Part shown: positions 26,417 through 34,551 of the stretch, piece after piece
Position numbering within the stretch: the first letter of the stretch is position 1
Layout of the letters: each line of letters begins with the position of its first letter
DNA from: an uncultured Prevotella sp.
GTDB lineage: Bacteria; Bacteroidota; Bacteroidia; Bacteroidales; Bacteroidaceae
Length of the DNA: 63,736 bases
Direction: 5' to 3'
Assembly: GCA_905233825.1 (NCBI GenBank)
Contig: CAJOFE010000009.1
Location: forward strand, 1 to 63,736
The notes under the pieces: generated by a model
Database searches by the model: none
Told to the model about the DNA's origin: nothing
The model's input: the letters and a program-made list of their open reading frames with translations, nothing else
Position numbers and translations under genes: made by a program

Positions 26417-26526
26417 TTTTGTTTTGAATTGTTCTCGCTTATTCGTATCTTTGTCCTGTATTACAGAGTGTATTTCGGAAAGTCTCAAAATTATTTGGTT
26501 TTTCGCTCAGTTTGCACTACATTTGG
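26417..26526 (+). repeat. Promoter module, copy A
   Basis: First of two tandem imperfect copies. It holds two promoters: TTTG (26423-26426)/19/TATCTTTG (26446-26453) and TTTG (26494-26497)/20/TACATTTG (26518-26525). A small CTGT-ATT-ACAG hairpin follows the first -7 box. Confidence 0.75.
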
Positions 26527-26575
26527 CCTGTGCCAGAAGATACTTTCGCTCGATAATAAAAACAAAAAACTGCAT

Positions 26576-26696
26576 TTTTGTTTTGTATTGTTCTCGCTTA
26601 TTCGTATCTTTGCGCTGAAAAACAGCGCGAAGATAGGCTGCACCTCGGAAAAACTCAAATTAATTTGGTTTTTCGCTCGGTTTGCACTACCTTTGC
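26576..26696 (+). repeat. Promoter module, copy B
   Basis: Second copy, about 160 bp downstream. Promoters: TTTG (26582-26585)/19/TATCTTTG (26605-26612) and TTTG (26664-26667)/20/TACCTTTG (26688-26695). The hairpin after the first -7 box is a longer, different stem, GCGCTG-AAAAA-CAGCGC. The last promoter gives a leader of about 25 nt for rpiB. Confidence 0.75.
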
Positions 26697-26726
26697 ACCA
26701 TGAATCTTAAACAAAAGAATAAAACT

Positions 26727-27164
26727 ATGGAAATAAAGACTATCGGACTGGCCAGCGACCACGCTGGCTTTGCCCTAAAACAATTTGTGAAGAAGTATCT
26801 CGATGAGAAGGGATACGAGTATAAGGACTACGGCACCTACACGGAGGACTCGTGCGATTACAGCGACTTCGGCCACGCACTGGCCAAGGGCATTGAAGAT
26901 GGAGAGGTGTATCCCGGTATTGCCATCTGCGGTAGCGGCGAGGGCATCAATATGACGCTGAATAAGCATCAGAGCATTCGTGCTGGACTGTGCTGGATTC
27001 CAGAGATTGCACATCTGATTCGTCAGCATAACAATGCCAACGTGCTGGTGATGCCAGGTCGCTTCATTGACGAGGATATGGCCCGCAAAATCATGGATGA
27101 GTATTTCGCCACCGAGTTTGAGGGTGGGCGCCATCAGCGGAGAATTGACAAGATTCCCTTGTAG
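26727..27164 (+). CDS. rpiB: Ribose 5-phosphate isomerase B
   Basis: Interconverts ribose 5-phosphate and ribulose 5-phosphate. 145 residues from the ATG at 26727; earlier ATGs lie at or inside the last promoter. Motifs: ASDHAGF (Asp11, His12), the catalytic cysteine (about 68) in CGSGEGINM, NKHQSIRAGLC and RQHNNANVLVMPGR. It has four potential promoters in a duplicated module upstream and is followed by a long hairpin before the convergent coaW. Confidence 0.93.
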   Translation: MEIKTIGLASDHAGFALKQFVKKYLDEKGYEYKDYGTYTEDSCDYSDFGHALAKGIEDGEVYPGIAICGSGEGINMTLNKHQSIRAGLCWIPEIAHLIRQHNNANVLVMPGRFIDEDMARKIMDEYFATEFEGGRHQRRIDKIPL

Positions 27165-27180
27165 TGTGGCCTGTTGATAT

Positions 27181-27226
27181 TAGGCACGGATTCTTGCTAC
27201 TGGAGGGACGCAAGAATCCGTGCCTA
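27181..27226. terminator. Perfect 17-bp hairpin between convergent genes
   Basis: 27181-27197 pairs without mismatch with 27210-27226 (core GGCACGGATTCTTGC) around a 12-nt loop. It lies between rpiB and coaW and is followed by TATATTATATAT, not a T-run. It probably serves as a bidirectional terminator or mRNA 3'-end stabiliser. Confidence 0.7.
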
Positions 27227-27242
27227 TATTATATATGGCTTA

Positions 27243-28055
27243 TCAGCGTGAATAGGCCAGGGCGGCACCAATGGCCGTGCAGAACTGCGAGTACTTCGGG
27301 ATGTGGAAGCGTACATTATAGAGCTTTTCCAAAGCAGGGAACACTTCCTTACATTGCGGCAGTAGCGATAAGTTGCCAATAAGCACCATATCGCGGCAAC
27401 CTGTGCCTTGTGCTGCCAGCACCGAGGCTGAACCGATGGTCTGGAGCACCATTCCGATGATACCTGCTGCGATATCTTCCTTTGCTGCATTGTTCTTGGC
27501 ACGCGCGAAGATGCTGGCCGTAGCTTCCATGGGCAGGCCGGGAAGTGGTTGTGCAGAGATGTCGCCAATGGTGAGGTTGATATGACTGATGTCGCCTTGC
27601 ATGGCCAGTGCCGATACTTGCTTAATATCGCTGGTATTCAGCATGATACGCGAAAGACCTTGAAGTGTTCCTCCGCCAATTCCGATTCCTCCGATGTGCT
27701 GGATATCGTCGCCATTGCACATGACAAACGAGGTGCCTGTGCCCATCGAGACGACAATGGCATGATCGAGGTGGCTCTCATAGCGGGCTCCTAACGCGTC
27801 GGCGATGAACTCATCGCAGCGGCTGGTGGCCACACCATAGACATCGCTCTTTACATAGGCAGCACCCACGCCTGTCAGCATAACATGTTCCACGTCTTTT
27901 AGCTCGATGTTGTTGTCGTGCAGATACTTGCCAAAGGCCCCGTAGAGTGAGGTAATGGGGTCGGCAGCGGTAATGCGGATGGGAGCCGATGGCTTACCGT
28001 CGCGCAGTCCTACGATTTTCGTGGTAGAGATGCCTACGTCAATTCCTACTATCAT
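27243..28055 (-). CDS. coaW: Type II pantothenate kinase
   Basis: Phosphorylates pantothenate, the first step of coenzyme A synthesis. The 270-residue protein has the ASKHA fold: IVGIDVGISTTKIVGL at the N-terminus, MLTGVGAAYV, VVSMGTGTSFV and GIGIGGGTLQGLSRIM. Its size and motifs fit the staphylococcal/eukaryotic type II class, which is not inhibited by CoA in the bacterial form. The promoter is shared back to back with ispE. Confidence 0.88.
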   Translation of the reverse strand: MIVGIDVGISTTKIVGLRDGKPSAPIRITAADPITSLYGAFGKYLHDNNIELKDVEHVMLTGVGAAYVKSDVYGVATSRCDEFIADALGARYESHLDHAIVVSMGTGTSFVMCNGDDIQHIGGIGIGGGTLQGLSRIMLNTSDIKQVSALAMQGDISHINLTIGDISAQPLPGLPMEATASIFARAKNNAAKEDIAAGIIGMVLQTIGSASVLAAQGTGCRDMVLIGNLSLLPQCKEVFPALEKLYNVRFHIPKYSQFCTAIGAALAYSR

Positions 28056-28080
28056 AATATATTTGATGTTATTTGGGCTA

Positions 28081-28111
28081 CAAAGGTACGAAAAAGGAGG
28101 GAAACGGCAAA
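28081..28111 (-). promoter_or_regulatory. coaW promoter
   Basis: On the minus strand TTTG (28108-28111), 19 nt, TACCTTTG (28081-28088). Its -33 box is in one arm of an inverted repeat whose other arm holds the ispE -33 box. Confidence 0.75.
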
Positions 28112-28127
28112 AAAAAGAAAGATTTCT

Positions 28128-28158
28128 TTTGTTTTGTTCCCTGTTTTTCGTAATTTTG
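28128..28158 (+). promoter_or_regulatory. ispE promoter, predicting a leaderless or near-leaderless mRNA
   Basis: TTTG (28128-28131), 19 nt, TAATTTTG (28151-28158). The ispE ATG begins at 28163, where this promoter class is expected to start transcription. Confidence 0.7.
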
Positions 28159-28162
28159 CATC

Positions 28163-28993
28163 ATGATTGTATTCCCGCAGGCAAAAATAAACCTCGGACT
28201 GAATGTGGTGGAGCGTCGGCCAGACGGCTACCACAACTTGGAAACGGTGTTCTATCCCGTGCCGCTGTACGATGCGTTAGAGGTGCAGGAGATGAATAAG
28301 GATTTTCCATCGGAGGTGGATTGCGACCTGAAGGTGACGGGCATCAACGTGGAAGGCGATGAGCAACGCAATTTGGTAGTGAGGGCTTATCAGCTGCTGA
28401 AACAGGAATTCCCGCAGCTTCCCCGCGTGCATGTCCATCTGCATAAGGCCATCCCTACACAGGCAGGTATGGGAGGTGGCAGTAGCGATTGCGCAGCTAT
28501 GCTTTGTGCCCTGAACACGTGGTATCATCTGGGACTGACAGACGAGCAGCTGATAAAGCGGGCGGCATCGTTGGGAGCAGATTGTGCGTTCTTTGTCATC
28601 AATCATCCTGCATACGCCGAGGGGATAGGGGAACGGCTACAACCTATAGAATTGAACCTGAAAGGCTGGTGGCTGGCTATGGTACGACCGGATATTCCCG
28701 TTTCGACGAAGGAGGCCTTTGCGCTGATAATACCTCACAAACCAGAGGTGAACTGTCGCGATATAGTGGGCAAACCTGTTGAAGTCTGGCGCGAGTTGCT
28801 GGTAAATGACTTTGAGCAGAGCGTCTTTGCACAATATCCTGAGATTGGAACTGTGAAAGATCGGCTATATAAGCTGGGGGCAGCTTACAGCGCGATGAGT
28901 GGAAGTGGTAGTGCCGTCTTTGGCCTATTTAGGAAACCCATAGAACTGGAACGCCACTTCGCTGGGATGTTTACGAGAGTAGTACAACTTTAG
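28163..28993 (+). CDS. ispE: 4-diphosphocytidyl-2-C-methyl-D-erythritol kinase
   Basis: GHMP kinase of the non-mevalonate isoprenoid pathway. 276 residues: FPQAKINLGLNVVERRPDGYH at the N-terminus (catalytic Lys and His, in part), the ATP loop PTQAGMGGGSSDCAAML, LGADCAFFV and the C-terminal MSGSGSAVFGLF. The start is fixed by the conserved N-terminus (MIVFPQAKINLGLN), which leaves no room for a ribosome binding site after the predicted transcript start. Confidence 0.95.
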   Translation: MIVFPQAKINLGLNVVERRPDGYHNLETVFYPVPLYDALEVQEMNKDFPSEVDCDLKVTGINVEGDEQRNLVVRAYQLLKQEFPQLPRVHVHLHKAIPTQAGMGGGSSDCAAMLCALNTWYHLGLTDEQLIKRAASLGADCAFFVINHPAYAEGIGERLQPIELNLKGWWLAMVRPDIPVSTKEAFALIIPHKPEVNCRDIVGKPVEVWRELLVNDFEQSVFAQYPEIGTVKDRLYKLGAAYSAMSGSGSAVFGLFRKPIELERHFAGMFTRVVQL

Positions 28994-29020
28994 TTTATTA
29001 ATAACAAAACTGTTTTGACT

Positions 29021-29359
29021 ATGAAAAGAATTACAATGATGGGAGCTGTATTGGCTATGTCGCTGATGATGGCTCAGGGCGTAAAGGCCCAGACGGTGGT
29101 TACCGAGCAGGATATTCCGGGAATGACCGCCAAGGAACTGAAGAAAGCCCAGAAGGCCAGGGCTAAGGAAGAGAAGGCTGTGAAGGCCTTGCAGAAAGCT
29201 CAGGCTGCTATACCCAAGGCTGAACAGAAAATGGAAAAAGCCAAAGACAAGGCTGAAAAGGCTCAGAAAGCCTACGAGGATGCCATGAAGGATCTGGAGA
29301 AGGCTCGTAAGAAGGCTGAGGATGCTCAGAAAGAAGTCGATGACCTCATGAAGGATTAA
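29021..29359 (+). CDS. Secreted Ala/Lys/Glu-rich coiled-coil protein
   Basis: 112 residues from the ATG at 29021. A signal peptide ends near GVKAQ (about 24). The remainder from about 40 to 112 is a near-continuous amphipathic helix built from A-x-K-A-E/K-K-A units (KALQKAQAAIPKAEQKMEKA), with heptad-like spacing and no cysteine. It is probably periplasmic or surface-exposed. No function can be assigned; small coiled-coil proteins of this kind are common in the order. It follows ispE by 27 nt and is closed by a terminator. Confidence 0.8.
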   Translation: MKRITMMGAVLAMSLMMAQGVKAQTVVTEQDIPGMTAKELKKAQKARAKEEKAVKALQKAQAAIPKAEQKMEKAKDKAEKAQKAYEDAMKDLEKARKKAEDAQKEVDDLMKD

Positions 29360-29368
29360 TAAAAAGAG

Positions 29369-29396
29369 AATAGGCGAGCTAGATGCCCGCCTATTT
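29369..29396. terminator. Bidirectional terminator
   Basis: AATAGGCG (29369-29376) pairs with CGCCTATT (29388-29395) between the coiled-coil gene and the convergent serA. T-rich DNA follows on the plus strand. Confidence 0.75.
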
Positions 29397-29413
29397 CATT
29401 TCTATAATTTGGC

Positions 29414-30331
29414 TTATTTGTTTACCTGGAAACGGGTGTCACCATCCTTGAAGAAGGCGTTGATCTGCTTGGCAGCAGCAATACCGGCGTTGGTATTGGC
29501 TTCAGCTGTCTGGGCCCCCATCTTCTTAGGAGTGCTAAAGTAGCGACCTTCGAACTTCTGGAAGTCGGCGTTGGCATCGGGCATGATGTCGGTGACGAAC
29601 TTCAGGTCCTGACGCTCTTCCATCAGCTTCAGCAGCTCGGGCTCGTTGATGACCTCCTTACGGGCAGTATTCACGAGGATGCCACCCTTCTTCATCTTGC
29701 CAACGAGAGCGTAGTTGATGCTCTGCTTGGTTTCAGGAGTAGCGGGGATGTGGAGCGAAACAACATCACACTGCTCGAAGAGAGCTTCCTGATTGGCTAC
29801 GGCGTGCACACCTGCCTTCTCGATAACTTCTGCGGGGCAGTAGGCGTCGAAGGCATAAACATCCATTCCAAAGCCCTTGGCGATGCGGGCCACGTTGCGA
29901 CCTACGTTACCGAAGGCGAGGATGCCCAGCTTCTTACCCATCAGCTCGGTGCCAGCCTTGCCATTGTAGAACTGGCGGACGGCAAAGACGAGCAGACCGA
30001 AAACGAGCTCGGCCACGGCGTTGGCGTTCTGTCCTGGCGTGTTCTCAGCTACTACGTTGTGAGCGGTAGCAGCAGTCAGGTCGATGTTGTCGTAGCCAGC
30101 ACCAGCACGCACGACAATCTTCAGCTGCTTGGCAGCGTCGAGCACTTCGGCATCTACCTTGTCAGAACGGATGATCAGAGCGTCGGCATCTTTCACGGCG
30201 TCGAGCAGTTGTGCTTTCTCGGTATATTTCTCCAACAGCGCGAGCTCATTGCCTGCTGCCTCGATTTCCTCCTTGATGCCCTCCACAGCGGCGGCTGCAA
30301 AAGGCTTCTCTGTTGCGACTAATACTTTCAT
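29414..30331 (-). CDS. serA: D-3-phosphoglycerate dehydrogenase, short form
   Basis: First step of serine synthesis. The 305-residue protein lacks the ACT regulatory domain. Motifs: VVRAGAGYDNIDL, the NAD loop LAFGNVGRNVA, SLHIPATPETK and VNTARKEVINEPEL. At the position where most SerA proteins have the catalytic histidine (TPHIG), this one reads TPKKMGAQTAEAN, a lysine. That matches the short lysine-type PGDH class described from Bacteroides and Entamoeba, so it is probably active. It lies 12 nt after serC. Confidence 0.92.
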   Translation of the reverse strand: MKVLVATEKPFAAAAVEGIKEEIEAAGNELALLEKYTEKAQLLDAVKDADALIIRSDKVDAEVLDAAKQLKIVVRAGAGYDNIDLTAATAHNVVAENTPGQNANAVAELVFGLLVFAVRQFYNGKAGTELMGKKLGILAFGNVGRNVARIAKGFGMDVYAFDAYCPAEVIEKAGVHAVANQEALFEQCDVVSLHIPATPETKQSINYALVGKMKKGGILVNTARKEVINEPELLKLMEERQDLKFVTDIMPDANADFQKFEGRYFSTPKKMGAQTAEANTNAGIAAAKQINAFFKDGDTRFQVNK

Positions 30332-30343
30332 GACACCTTATTA

Positions 30344-31411
30344 TTAATGATTAGCTTCAAATTCCTTCATGCAGGCTACGAGTGCATTGACACCCTCGAT
30401 AGTCTGAGCGTTGTAGCAGCTGGCACGGAATCCACCTACTGAGCGATGACCCTTCACGCCGACCATGCCCTTAGAAACAGCGAAGTCAAGGAAGTCCTTC
30501 TCCAGCTCCTTGTATTCGGGAGCCATCACGAAGCAGAGGTTCATCAGTGAGCGATCCTCTTCCTTGGCGGTGCCCACGAACATCTTGTTGCGGTCAATCT
30601 CGCCATAGACAATCTCGGCACGCTGCTTAGCTAGTTTGTCCATTGCCTCTACGCCGCCCTGACGCTTGATCCAGCGCAGGTTCTCCAGAGCGCAGTAGAT
30701 GGGCACTACGGGAGGTGTGTTGAACATTGAACCCTTCTCCACATGTGTGCGGTAGTCGAGCATCGTAGGAATCTCACGGGGAGCCTTACCCAGCTTCTCG
30801 TCCTTCAGAATGACGATGGTCACACCGGCCATAGCCAGATTCTTCTGGGCACCGGCATAGATAGCGTCGTACTTGGCAACGTCGATGGGACGGCTGAAGA
30901 TGTCGGAAGACATATCAGCAATCAGGGGGACTGCTACGTCGAGATCCTTGCGAATCTCAGTACCATAGATAGTGTTGTTCGTGGTGATGTGCAGATAGTC
31001 AGCATCGGCAGGTACCGTCCAATCCTTCGGAATGAAGGTGTAATTGGCATCAGCCGAGCTGGCTACCTCGACAACCTCGCCGAAGAGCTTGGCTTCCTTC
31101 ATGGCCTTCTTGGCCCAGACACCTGTGTTCAGGTAGGCGGCCTTCTTGATGAGGAAGTTATAAGGAATCATGCAGAACTCGAGTGAGGCGCCGCCACCGA
31201 GGAAAATCACGCTGTAGCCCTCGGGCACGCTGAGCAGCTCTTTCACCAGCTCCACGGCCTCATCGACCACGGGCTGGAAATCCTTTGCACGGTGGCTGAT
31301 CTCCATCAGGGAGAGACCGGAGCCATTAAAGTCTAAACACTGTTTGGCTGTGGCCTCGATGACCTCGCGGGGGAGCATCGAAGGACCTGCATTGAAGTTG
31401 TACTTCTTCAT
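30344..31411 (-). CDS. serC: Phosphoserine aminotransferase
   Basis: PLP enzyme making phosphoserine, and probably also serving vitamin B6 synthesis. 355 residues from the ATG at 31411 ([14 protein letters not shown]). The PLP lysine is in [13 protein letters not shown]; other family strings are [21 protein letters not shown] and [19 protein letters not shown]. The longer frame crosses the promoter. serC and serA form one transcription unit; serB is not in the window. Confidence 0.95.
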   Translation of the reverse strand: MKKYNFNAGPSMLPREVIEATAKQCLDFNGSGLSLMEISHRAKDFQPVVDEAVELVKELLSVPEGYSVIFLGGGASLEFCMIPYNFLIKKAAYLNTGVWAKKAMKEAKLFGEVVEVASSADANYTFIPKDWTVPADADYLHITTNNTIYGTEIRKDLDVAVPLIADMSSDIFSRPIDVAKYDAIYAGAQKNLAMAGVTIVILKDEKLGKAPREIPTMLDYRTHVEKGSMFNTPPVVPIYCALENLRWIKRQGGVEAMDKLAKQRAEIVYGEIDRNKMFVGTAKEEDRSLMNLCFVMAPEYKELEKDFLDFAVSKGMVGVKGHRSVGGFRASCYNAQTIEGVNALVACMKEFEANH

Positions 31412-31461
31412 AATTCTTGTAAGTTTATTTAGTTTTAAATCGTATGTTCTGAAAAACGGTG

Positions 31462-31492
31462 CAAAGGTACACAAAAAAGCCGAAAGCACAAA
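31462..31492 (-). promoter_or_regulatory. serC-serA promoter
   Basis: On the minus strand TTTG (31489-31492), 19 nt, TACCTTTG (31462-31469). Confidence 0.75.
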
Positions 31493-31513
31493 ATTTATTT
31501 CATGATTTATGAG

Positions 31514-31570
31514 TTTTTTGAACGCTCCAGAATAAATCCCGAACGCTCCAAAAAGATTTTTGGACGCAGC
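31514..31570. repeat. GAACGCTCCA repeats
   Basis: GAACGCTCCA occurs at 31520-31529 and 31541-31550, followed by a diverged GGACGC unit at 31562-31567. The core is shared with the palindrome at 298-322. It fills the space between serC and the muramidase gene. Confidence 0.5.
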
Positions 31571-31633
31571 AAAAACAATTTAGCGCCGTCCAAAATGCTT
31601 TTTGCACGGTTCTTTTTTCCTTGTTTTGCCAGT

Positions 31634-32935
31634 TCAGGGGATAGTGGCGGTGCGCAGGAAATCATCCCACTGACCTTGATAGCCGTTGAAGACGTTGAGG
31701 TCGCATTCAGGGATGATGCCTGTGACGTGGCCGTCGCCCGAAAGCTGCCAGATGTCGAGGTGAATGTCGGGCTTGTACTCTCCGTAGCGGGCTATCCAGA
31801 AGTGATAGTCGCGCTTCAGGTCGGGAGTCAATGGCAGATAGAGATTGGCAAAGCGCTGATTGATGTAGAGTAGGGGACGGCAACGGGTGGCTTGCTCGAC
31901 GATGTGCAGCCATTGGCGCATGGCATCGAAAAGTACAATGGGACCGCCCATCTCGTCAATCATCTTGTCGGAAGGTTCAATGTCGAGCATGGGGGGCAGG
32001 TCGCCATGGCGGAAATGGGTGTTGTTCAGAAAATGATGGGCCTGTTCATCGGCAGGTGTCCGGGTGGAGAAGAAGTGATAGGCGCCGACAGGGATGTCAT
32101 GACTGCGGGCAGCAGCATCGTCTTGCTCATAGTATTTGTTCTCGATGGTGACACCTTCGGTGCTCTTGATGTAGATGAAAGAAACCGGATAATCAACCTT
32201 ATCCTGTACACGCTCCTGACTGATGCGCCGGCCTAAGTGCCAGATGCGCAGCTGATTCCAGTTGATGGAAAAACGGCGGCGCCCTTTCTCATGCTGGTAA
32301 CGGGAAATGTCAATACCATAGATACGCTCGCTGTGATAGCTCATGCGCTCACCCCGGAACTGGTCGCGCAACCAAACGCCAACTCTCAAGTTGTCGAGGC
32401 TGACGCTGAGTCCGAAGCCCTCGCGTTGGTCGTGTTCCCAATGGCCTTCAAAATAGGTGCCGTCGGCATCGCGATAGAAACCATGTCCCCACGCTTCTCC
32501 GCGACGGTTCATCTGGCCCGCGTAAAAGCCGGTGCTGTCGATACGCACGCCGCTGACAAGTGTATCGGCTTGGAAGCGTCCGATAATCCAACGTCCGCAA
32601 TCATCTCTTATAAGTGCCTTTCCTCGATGGGGATTTAAGGTGTTTCCTAATGTCATACGGCCCTGAGGAAGATAAACCACAATAGATGAGTCGCCATGTT
32701 CGGCGTAGCGAGCAACCATGTCGAAACCCTCATCCTGCGGATTATGGCGTTCGAAATAGTACTTTAATTCTTGTGTGATAAGTTGTTGACGTTCTTGGTC
32801 TTGCGTCCTAATATCTAGAGAGGGTTTTGTGACGCCTTCCTTGTGTTTAACAGGCGACGAAGTATCTCCCTTGTCGCTACATCCGCACAAGGTAGCCAGA
32901 AGCAATAGAACAGCACTAACCCTCCCTGTTTTCAT
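31634..32935 (-). CDS. MORN-repeat lipoprotein with GH25 muramidase domain
   Basis: 433 residues from 32935. A lipoprotein signal ends in LCGC (Cys19). MORN repeats span about 150-215 (GFYAGQMNRRGEAWGHGFY, YFEGHWEHDQREGFG). A GH25 lysozyme domain follows from about 228, with YGIDISRYQHE, FIYIKSTEG, GAYHFF, the catalytic DIE in PPMLDIEPSD, and LYINQRFANLY. It should cleave peptidoglycan from the periplasm or the outer membrane. It is the last gene behind galM-permease-galK and overlaps the preceding membrane-protein gene by 20 nt. Confidence 0.88.
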   Translation of the reverse strand: MKTGRVSAVLLLLATLCGCSDKGDTSSPVKHKEGVTKPSLDIRTQDQERQQLITQELKYYFERHNPQDEGFDMVARYAEHGDSSIVVYLPQGRMTLGNTLNPHRGKALIRDDCGRWIIGRFQADTLVSGVRIDSTGFYAGQMNRRGEAWGHGFYRDADGTYFEGHWEHDQREGFGLSVSLDNLRVGVWLRDQFRGERMSYHSERIYGIDISRYQHEKGRRRFSINWNQLRIWHLGRRISQERVQDKVDYPVSFIYIKSTEGVTIENKYYEQDDAAARSHDIPVGAYHFFSTRTPADEQAHHFLNNTHFRHGDLPPMLDIEPSDKMIDEMGGPIVLFDAMRQWLHIVEQATRCRPLLYINQRFANLYLPLTPDLKRDYHFWIARYGEYKPDIHLDIWQLSGDGHVTGIIPECDLNVFNGYQGQWDDFLRTATIP

Positions 32936-33341
32936 CCCAGAAGAGGAGTGCTTTGATGAATGTTTCGTTGGGATTGTGTTGAAACTTCTTTCCACGGAAA
33001 GCAACAATGGTCATATACACCATGTAGATAAGCATGCAGAGCATGAATCCTGTAGCGTATGCCTCCCATGTGGCACCTTTTACAAAAAGGCTGAAAGCTG
33101 CCACGGTAAGCAGGAAGACAGAACCGAAGATAAGCAGGCGGCGACTGCGCCAGGTATCCTTGAAGTCCTCGAACTTCTGTTTCTTCTCCAAATAGGCTTC
33201 AAAGGCTTCCTCGGTGGTGCCGTAGTTCTCGATATGGGGCAGGGTAGGGTCATCCTTGAAGTCGCTGCGGATGTCCCAGATGCGACTCTGCAGCGACTCA
33301 AGGTTGACGTTTTCGATGTATGAACGATCGATTTGAAACAT
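32916..33341 (-). CDS. Hypothetical two-span membrane protein
   Basis: 141 residues from 33341 (MFQIDRSYIENVN). The N-terminal ~65 residues are charged and helical (TEEAFEAYLEKKQKFEDF). Two membrane spans follow, LLIFGSVFLLTVAAFSLFV and ATGFMLCMLIYMVYMTIVAF, then a short basic C-terminus. I do not recognise the family. It starts 1 nt after galK ends and its 3' end overlaps the muramidase gene by 20 nt, so it is translated between the two. Confidence 0.75.
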   Translation of the reverse strand: MFQIDRSYIENVNLESLQSRIWDIRSDFKDDPTLPHIENYGTTEEAFEAYLEKKQKFEDFKDTWRSRRLLIFGSVFLLTVAAFSLFVKGATWEAYATGFMLCMLIYMVYMTIVAFRGKKFQHNPNETFIKALLFWDENREG

Positions 33342-33342
33342 A

Positions 33343-34509
33343 TTAGCAAAGCTTACGTGAGCCGTCGCCGATGACAACATCATAGACCTTGGGCTCGTGA
33401 CCGTACTTGGCAGCGAACTTCTGCTTAGCGTCGGCAATAAACTTGTTGTAGAGGTCGGCACGAACCAGGTTGATGGTGCAGCCACCAAAGCCACCTCCCA
33501 TGATGCGGCTACCCGTGACGCCATTCTCCTTGGCAACATCGTTCAAGAAGTCAAGCTCTTCACAACTGACCTCATACTCCTTCGACAGTCCCTCATGGGT
33601 CTCGTACATCTTCTTTCCTACGGTCTCGTAGTCGCCGGCAATCAGGGCATCGCAGACAGCCAGCACACGGTCTTTCTCACCGAGTACGAAGTGAGCACGC
33701 TTGTAATCCTCTTCACCTACTTCGGCACGCACCTCTTCTAGCTGCTCCCATGTGCAGTCGCGCAGGGTCTCGAACTTGCCTTCGGGATGCTTGGCTGCAA
33801 TATGCTTCACCACGTTCTCACACGAATTGCGCCGGTCGTTGTAAGGCGAACCTGCCAGCTCGTGCTTCACTACTGAGTCGAGCAGCACCAGGCGGTAGCC
33901 ATCGGGCTTGAAGGGGAAGTATTCGAACTCACGGCTGCGGCAGTCGAGGCGCATCAGGCAACCTGCCTTTCCAAATACGCTGGCAAACTGATCCATGATA
34001 CCGCAGTTCACGCCACAGTAGTTGTGCTCAGTTGCCTGTCCGGCCAGCGCCATATCCCATTGAGAGACCTTGTTCTCGCCGAAAATGTCGTTTAGACCGC
34101 AGGCGAAGCAGCTCTCCATAGCAGCACTCGACGACATACCTGCTCCGAGAGGTACATCACCTGCAAAGGCAATGTTAAAGCCCTTCACAGGTACGCCCAG
34201 TTTCTGCATCTCCTTAGCGATACCATAGATATAGCGAGCCCAAGAGGCACGGGGACCTGCGGGATCGTTCAGCTTGAAATCGACGCGGTCTTTCAGGTCG
34301 ATGGCATATGCCATCACGGTGTCTTCGGTACCGTTGGCACGCATCTCGGCCATAATACCCTTATCTACTGCGCCGGGGAATACGAAACCCCCGTTATAAT
34401 CGGTGTGCTCACCAATCAGGTTAATACGTCCGGGCGATGCATACACGTTACCGGTCTTTCCGTCAAAGTGCTTGATGAAGCGACTTCTTACAAATTCAAT
34501 GTCCATCAT
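33343..34509 (-). CDS. galK: Galactokinase
   Basis: Phosphorylates alpha-D-galactose at C1 in the Leloir pathway. 388 residues, GHMP fold: SPGRINLIGEHTDYNGG with the substrate residues, VPLGAGMSSSAAMES (ATP loop, about 130-144), the catalytic aspartate in GIMDQFASVFGKAG and GSRIMGGGFGGCTINL near the C-terminus. It lies between a sugar permease and a membrane protein in the galM-permease-galK unit; galT and galE are not here. Confidence 0.96.
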   Translation of the reverse strand: MMDIEFVRSRFIKHFDGKTGNVYASPGRINLIGEHTDYNGGFVFPGAVDKGIMAEMRANGTEDTVMAYAIDLKDRVDFKLNDPAGPRASWARYIYGIAKEMQKLGVPVKGFNIAFAGDVPLGAGMSSSAAMESCFACGLNDIFGENKVSQWDMALAGQATEHNYCGVNCGIMDQFASVFGKAGCLMRLDCRSREFEYFPFKPDGYRLVLLDSVVKHELAGSPYNDRRNSCENVVKHIAAKHPEGKFETLRDCTWEQLEEVRAEVGEEDYKRAHFVLGEKDRVLAVCDALIAGDYETVGKKMYETHEGLSKEYEVSCEELDFLNDVAKENGVTGSRIMGGGFGGCTINLVRADLYNKFIADAKQKFAAKYGHEPKVYDVVIGDGSRKLC

Positions 34510-34551
34510 AATGATTTGCGATTTATAGATTTACGATTTGCGATTTGTTTA

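Noticed and set aside
26424..26710. Two overlapping frames before rpiB
   Set aside because: They arise from the duplicated promoter module and contain four promoters.
29414..30331. Lysine in place of the catalytic histidine of SerA considered as a sign of inactivity
   Set aside because: A short lysine-type class of the enzyme is known, so the residue is expected for the lineage.
31502..31873. 123-residue frame opposite the muramidase gene end
   Set aside because: It starts in repeat DNA and is antisense to the GH25 domain.
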